From contig CAYFTL010000016.1 of assembly GCA_964346145.1 (NCBI GenBank), positions 1 through 43,014 on the forward strand: DNA of 43,014 nt. The letters are read 5' to 3'. The translations under genes were made by a program, and so were the position numbers. The notes below the pieces were generated by a model. It was not told where the DNA came from. It was given only the letters and a program-made list of their open reading frames with translations, and searched no databases. Source of the DNA: CAYFTL01 sp964346145. GTDB taxonomy: Bacteria; Bacillota; Clostridia; Christensenellales; Aristaeellaceae. Positions 39,898 to 43,014 of the stretch are shown in pieces (positions within the stretch are counted from its first letter, which is position 1; every line of letters begins with the position of its first letter).

Positions 39898-41633
39898 GCC
39901 TGCTCACTCACCTTTCGAATCGCGTCAAATTTGCACATCTGCACGCACTGTTCGCAGCCTACACACTGGGCCGGGTTGATGTATACGCCCTTTTCCTGGC
40001 GCTCTATCGCGGGGCAGCCTATGCGCAGGCAGGCTTTACAATTTGTGCAGCGCTCCGGATCACTGTACAAAGGCTCTTTCTTGCTGGTCTTATCTAGCAG
40101 CGCGCAAGGCCTGCGCGCAATAATCACCGAAACTGCGTCGCGCTGGGTCTCTTCCTTCAGCGCCTTCTCCAGCCCAGCCATATCAAAGGCATCTACACTC
40201 ACAATGTGCTCAACCCCGCAAGCTGCACACATCTGCTCCAGGCTGATTTGCGCCGTTTGTTGGCCGTAAATATCAATTCCGGTCGCCGGATTCGGTTGGT
40301 GTCCGGTCATGCCGGTGGTCGAATTGTCCAAAATCAACATCGTCATGCTGCTGCGGTTGTACACCGCGTTGATCAGTCCGGTAATACCGCTATGGATAAA
40401 TGTACTGTCTCCGATAACCGCTACCGTCTTTTGAATAAACTCTTTGCCCCGCGCCTTGTCAAACCCGTGGCTCATGCCCACGCTGGCCCCCATGCACAGG
40501 CAGGTGTCCAGCGCATCGGTGGGCGACAATGCGCCCATGGTGTAACAGCCAATATCGCCGGTCGCCCGCAGCCTTAGCTTTTTGATCACCGTGTAAGGCC
40601 CACGGTGTGGGCAACCCGGACACATCACTGGAGGCCTGCCGGGCACGGGTTCGCTTTCCAGCAAGCCGGAAACACTCTTGCCAAATATCTGGGCAATCTT
40701 CCTCACCGACAGCTCACCCTGCCTGCCCGTCAATTTTTTACCTTCGCACGCAATTCCCCAGGAAGCCACCTGCTCTTCAATAACCGGCTCCAGCTCTTCC
40801 AGCACATACAGCTTGTCTACTTTTTGAGCAAACTCTTCAATCAAAGCCTTGGGCAAAGGATTGACCAGCCCCAGCTTCAGCACCGATGCTTCCGGCATCG
40901 CGTCTTTTACGTATTCGTATACAATGCCCGAACAAATGATCCCGACCGAAGGATCGTTCATTTCGATTCTGTTGATCGCCCAAGCCGATGCATCTTTTTG
41001 CATCTTGTCCATGCGCTCTTCCACCACCAGGTGGCGCGCGCGGGCCATGCCAGGCATCATCACATATTTCATCGCGTTCTTTTCATAGGGTTTTAGCTCC
41101 CCGCCTGTACGCTGGCCAACCTCAACCAGCGACCTAGCATGGGCAATGCGGGTGGTGGTTCGAACCAGAACCGGCGTGTCGTATTGTTCGCTCAACTCGT
41201 ACGCCAACTTCACAAAATCCACGCACTCTTGGCTGTCCGCAGGCTCCAGCATCGGAATCTGCGACCCCCGGGCATGAAAACGGCTGTCCTGCTCATTCTG
41301 GGAAGAATGCATCCCGGGATCATCGGCCACCACCACCACAAGCCCACTGTTAACTCCAGTGTATGCTGCAGTATACAAAGGATCGGCCGCCACGTTTAGC
41401 CCAACGTGTTTCATACAGCATAACGCCCGCGCGCCGGCGACCGATGCGCCTGCACACACCTCCAGCGCCACTTTTTCGTTCGGTGCCCATTCGGCATAAA
41501 TTTCATCATACTTTACAATATATTCTGTGATCTCGGTGCTGGGCGTGCCCGGGTAAGACGACACCAAGTTTACGCCGGCCTCCCACGCGCCGCGGGCAAT
41601 CGCTTCGTTCCCCAACATCAATTGTTTGTCCAC
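39894..41633 (-). CDS. iorA: Indolepyruvate:ferredoxin oxidoreductase, alpha subunit
   Basis: The 579-residue catalytic subunit contains the pyrimidine domain (SSYPGTPSTEITEYI near residue 25), the TPP-binding PP domain with CPGCPHRGPY near 340, GDIGCYTMGALSP and GDSTFIHSGITGL, and a C-terminal ferredoxin domain with CTNCKACLRIGCPAI and CVGCEQCVQMCKFDAI for two [4Fe-4S] clusters. The first cluster motif has the shortened CxxCxxCxxxxC form known from IorA. The start is GTG at 41633, with GGGAGGA 8 bases upstream. It is coupled to iorB. Confidence 0.96.
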   Translation of the reverse strand: MDKQLMLGNEAIARGAWEAGVNLVSSYPGTPSTEITEYIVKYDEIYAEWAPNEKVALEVCAGASVAGARALCCMKHVGLNVAADPLYTAAYTGVNSGLVVVVADDPGMHSSQNEQDSRFHARGSQIPMLEPADSQECVDFVKLAYELSEQYDTPVLVRTTTRIAHARSLVEVGQRTGGELKPYEKNAMKYVMMPGMARARHLVVEERMDKMQKDASAWAINRIEMNDPSVGIICSGIVYEYVKDAMPEASVLKLGLVNPLPKALIEEFAQKVDKLYVLEELEPVIEEQVASWGIACEGKKLTGRQGELSVRKIAQIFGKSVSGLLESEPVPGRPPVMCPGCPHRGPYTVIKKLRLRATGDIGCYTMGALSPTDALDTCLCMGASVGMSHGFDKARGKEFIQKTVAVIGDSTFIHSGITGLINAVYNRSSMTMLILDNSTTGMTGHQPNPATGIDIYGQQTAQISLEQMCAACGVEHIVSVDAFDMAGLEKALKEETQRDAVSVIIARRPCALLDKTSKKEPLYSDPERCTNCKACLRIGCPAIERQEKGVYINPAQCVGCEQCVQMCKFDAIRKVSEQA

Positions 41634-41646
41634 TCTTTATTCCTCC

Positions 41647-42939
41647 CTATCCGTTGCGCAAGTCGGTTACGCGCTTAGCCTTGCCCTCAAATCGGCGCAA
41701 AGAGTTGGGCGACACCAGCTTTACTTCCATGTCCAACAAGCATACAATTTTAAGTTTGGCGGCTATGCGCTTGCGCAGCTTTTCCAGCTCGCCGAAATTT
41801 TCCAAGAGCTCGCTGCCTACCAGCTCCACCTTGACCGCCAAATGATCTATATAGCCTTGGCGGGTTACCTCGATCTCGTAATGCGGACCGATCCCCTCAA
41901 AGCCCAACAATACCGTCTCGATCTGCGACGGGAATACGTTTACACCCTTTATAATCAACATATCGTCGGATCTGCCCTTGCATTTTTCTATGCGCATGCT
42001 GGTACGCCCGCACGAACAAGGCTCGTCGATCAAACGGGTAATGTCCCTAGTGCGGTAACGCAGCATGGGCATCGCGCGCTTGCTTAAGGTCGTAATCACC
42101 AATTCGCCCTGCTCTCCCATGGGCAGCACCTTTCCGGTTTCCGGATCGATGATTTCGCACAAAAAATGATCTTCATTCACGTGCATGCCGCACTTGCATT
42201 CACATTCTCCAGCCACGCCCGGGCCCATGACTTCGGTCAACCCATAGTTTTCTGTGGCCGTAATGCCCCAGCGCCGCTCCAGCTCCGCCCGCATCTCTTC
42301 GGTGGAGGCTTCGGCGCCAAACAAACCCACCCTAAGTTTAATATCCTTCATAGCGCCCATGCGCTCGGCCACTTCAGCCATGTGCAGCGCATACGAAGGC
42401 GTAGCAATCAAAACCGTGGATCCAAAATCGCGCATCAGATTGATTTGCCGCTCAGTGTTGCCGCTGGATACAGGCACTATGGTCGTTCCCATTTTCTCAA
42501 GCCCGTAATGCAAACCAAATGCACCGGTAAACAACCCGTAGCCGAAAGACACCTGTGCAATATCGCTCTTGCGTGCACCCCCTGCGGTAGCCAAGCGCGC
42601 AATACACTCGGCCCAACTGTCCAAATCATGCTGCGTATACCCGGCAACGATGGGTTTTCCCGTGGTCCCGCTCGACGCGTGCAGCCGCACAATGTTGTCC
42701 ATTGGCTCTGCAAACAAGCCATACGGATAGTTGTCACGCAAATCATCTTTTACGGTAAAGGCCAGCATCTCAATCTCTTCAACACTGCTCACCCCTTCGG
42801 GTACCATGCCCTTCTCGTCCATCCTACTGCGATAAAACGGCACTTTATACGCTTGCTCCAAGGTTTTTCGCAATTGTTCCAATTGAAGCTTTCGAACTTC
42901 TTCCCGGTTCATCGTCTCAATTTCCGGATTCCAAATCAT
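41647..42939 (-). CDS. Phenylacetate-CoA ligase family (PaaK-like), copy 2
   Basis: A 430-residue PaaK-like ligase with HASSGTTGKPIVAG near residue 89, NYGLTEVMGPGVAGEC near 234, YRTRDITRL and CSCGRTS near 295, and IKGVNVFPSQIETVL near 330. The C-terminus ends RFEGKAKRVTDLRNG. It is first in the transcript paaK-iorA-iorB-paaK, and GGGAG precedes the ATG. Having two different ligases around one oxidoreductase suggests separate acids (for example phenylacetate and indoleacetate), or one for uptake and one for energy conservation; the sequence cannot decide. Confidence 0.93.
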   Translation of the reverse strand: MIWNPEIETMNREEVRKLQLEQLRKTLEQAYKVPFYRSRMDEKGMVPEGVSSVEEIEMLAFTVKDDLRDNYPYGLFAEPMDNIVRLHASSGTTGKPIVAGYTQHDLDSWAECIARLATAGGARKSDIAQVSFGYGLFTGAFGLHYGLEKMGTTIVPVSSGNTERQINLMRDFGSTVLIATPSYALHMAEVAERMGAMKDIKLRVGLFGAEASTEEMRAELERRWGITATENYGLTEVMGPGVAGECECKCGMHVNEDHFLCEIIDPETGKVLPMGEQGELVITTLSKRAMPMLRYRTRDITRLIDEPCSCGRTSMRIEKCKGRSDDMLIIKGVNVFPSQIETVLLGFEGIGPHYEIEVTRQGYIDHLAVKVELVGSELLENFGELEKLRKRIAAKLKIVCLLDMEVKLVSPNSLRRFEGKAKRVTDLRNG

Positions 42940-42999
42940 CTTTCTCCCTACCTTACAACCATTCTACTTGCGCGATAACAATTACCGGCATATTCTGTT

Positions 43000-43005
43000 A
43001 TTATA
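43000..43005 (-). promoter_or_regulatory. -10 element of the paaK-ior operon
   Basis: Minus-strand TATAAT at 43000-43005, about 60 bases before the paaK start. The matching -35 would lie beyond the window. Confidence 0.55.
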
Positions 43006-43014
43006 CGATGATTT

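Noticed and set aside
1..43014. CRISPR array, tRNA genes, IS elements
   Set aside because: No regularly spaced repeats, no cloverleaf-like sequence and no transposase gene were seen on reading both strands.

Overview
The window looks like a scaffold of an uncultured anaerobic Firmicute of the class Clostridia, probably assembled from a metagenome. The signs are clostridial gene order in the housekeeping blocks, AGGAGG-type ribosome binding sites, consensus sigma-A promoters, frequent GTG/TTG starts, an indolepyruvate:ferredoxin oxidoreductase, and two runs of N (10 bases at 10473-10482 and 100 bases at 32510-32609). Nothing in it identifies the species. I saw no tRNA, CRISPR array, IS element, prophage or plasmid gene.

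Layout. 1-1263: the broken end of a uroporphyrinogen-decarboxylase (URO-D)-like gene is fused tail to tail with a cobyric acid synthase gene that has lost its amidotransferase domain; a possible 45-residue ORF follows. 1643-2401: an isolated, promoter-equipped gene of an uncharacterised family whose N-terminus resembles the PLMP/RRXRR segment of IscB-like proteins. 2743-3091: the RNase P RNA. 3182-13547 (minus strand): one long housekeeping block, in transcription order rpsB-tsf / pyrH / frr-(small ORF)-uppS-cdsA-dxr-rseP-ispG-trmK-nif3-zinc-ribbon protein. It joins translation, isoprenoid synthesis (dxr, ispG), undecaprenyl-phosphate lipid and phospholipid synthesis (uppS, cdsA) and membrane proteolysis. 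13719-18420 (minus): ilvA and an rRNA/tRNA SPOUT methyltransferase, then infC-rpmI-rplT behind a perfect-consensus promoter and an attenuator-like leader, then proA behind a promoter embedded in a long palindrome.

18616-21847: a SAM methyltransferase, a 92-residue unknown, a secreted nucleoside phosphorylase/permease-like protein, and rpsT. 21958-26231: sbcDC. 26511-32355 (minus): a sugar-acid operon consisting of a solute-binding protein, two ABC permeases, a DUF624 membrane protein, a D-galactonate dehydratase-like enzyme and an SDR oxidoreductase. Beyond it the 100-N gap separates two gene ends: a minus-strand 3' end on its left and a second URO-D-like gene on its right. 33213-34936: rsmD-coaD-coiled-coil protein. 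35101-42939 (minus): a second long block, paaK-iorA-iorB-paaK-ACT protein-alr-5-formyl-THF cycloligase-membrane protein. Its first half ferments aromatic amino acids: IorAB makes aryl-acetyl-CoA from aryl pyruvates, and the two PaaK-type ligases interconvert aryl acids and aryl-acetyl-CoA.

Most genes are ordinary core genes. The points most worth a second look are the URO-D/cobQ junction and domain loss, the gene at 1643-2401, the proA palindrome, the non-canonical infC start with its leader, and the two unrelated gene ends at the N gap.
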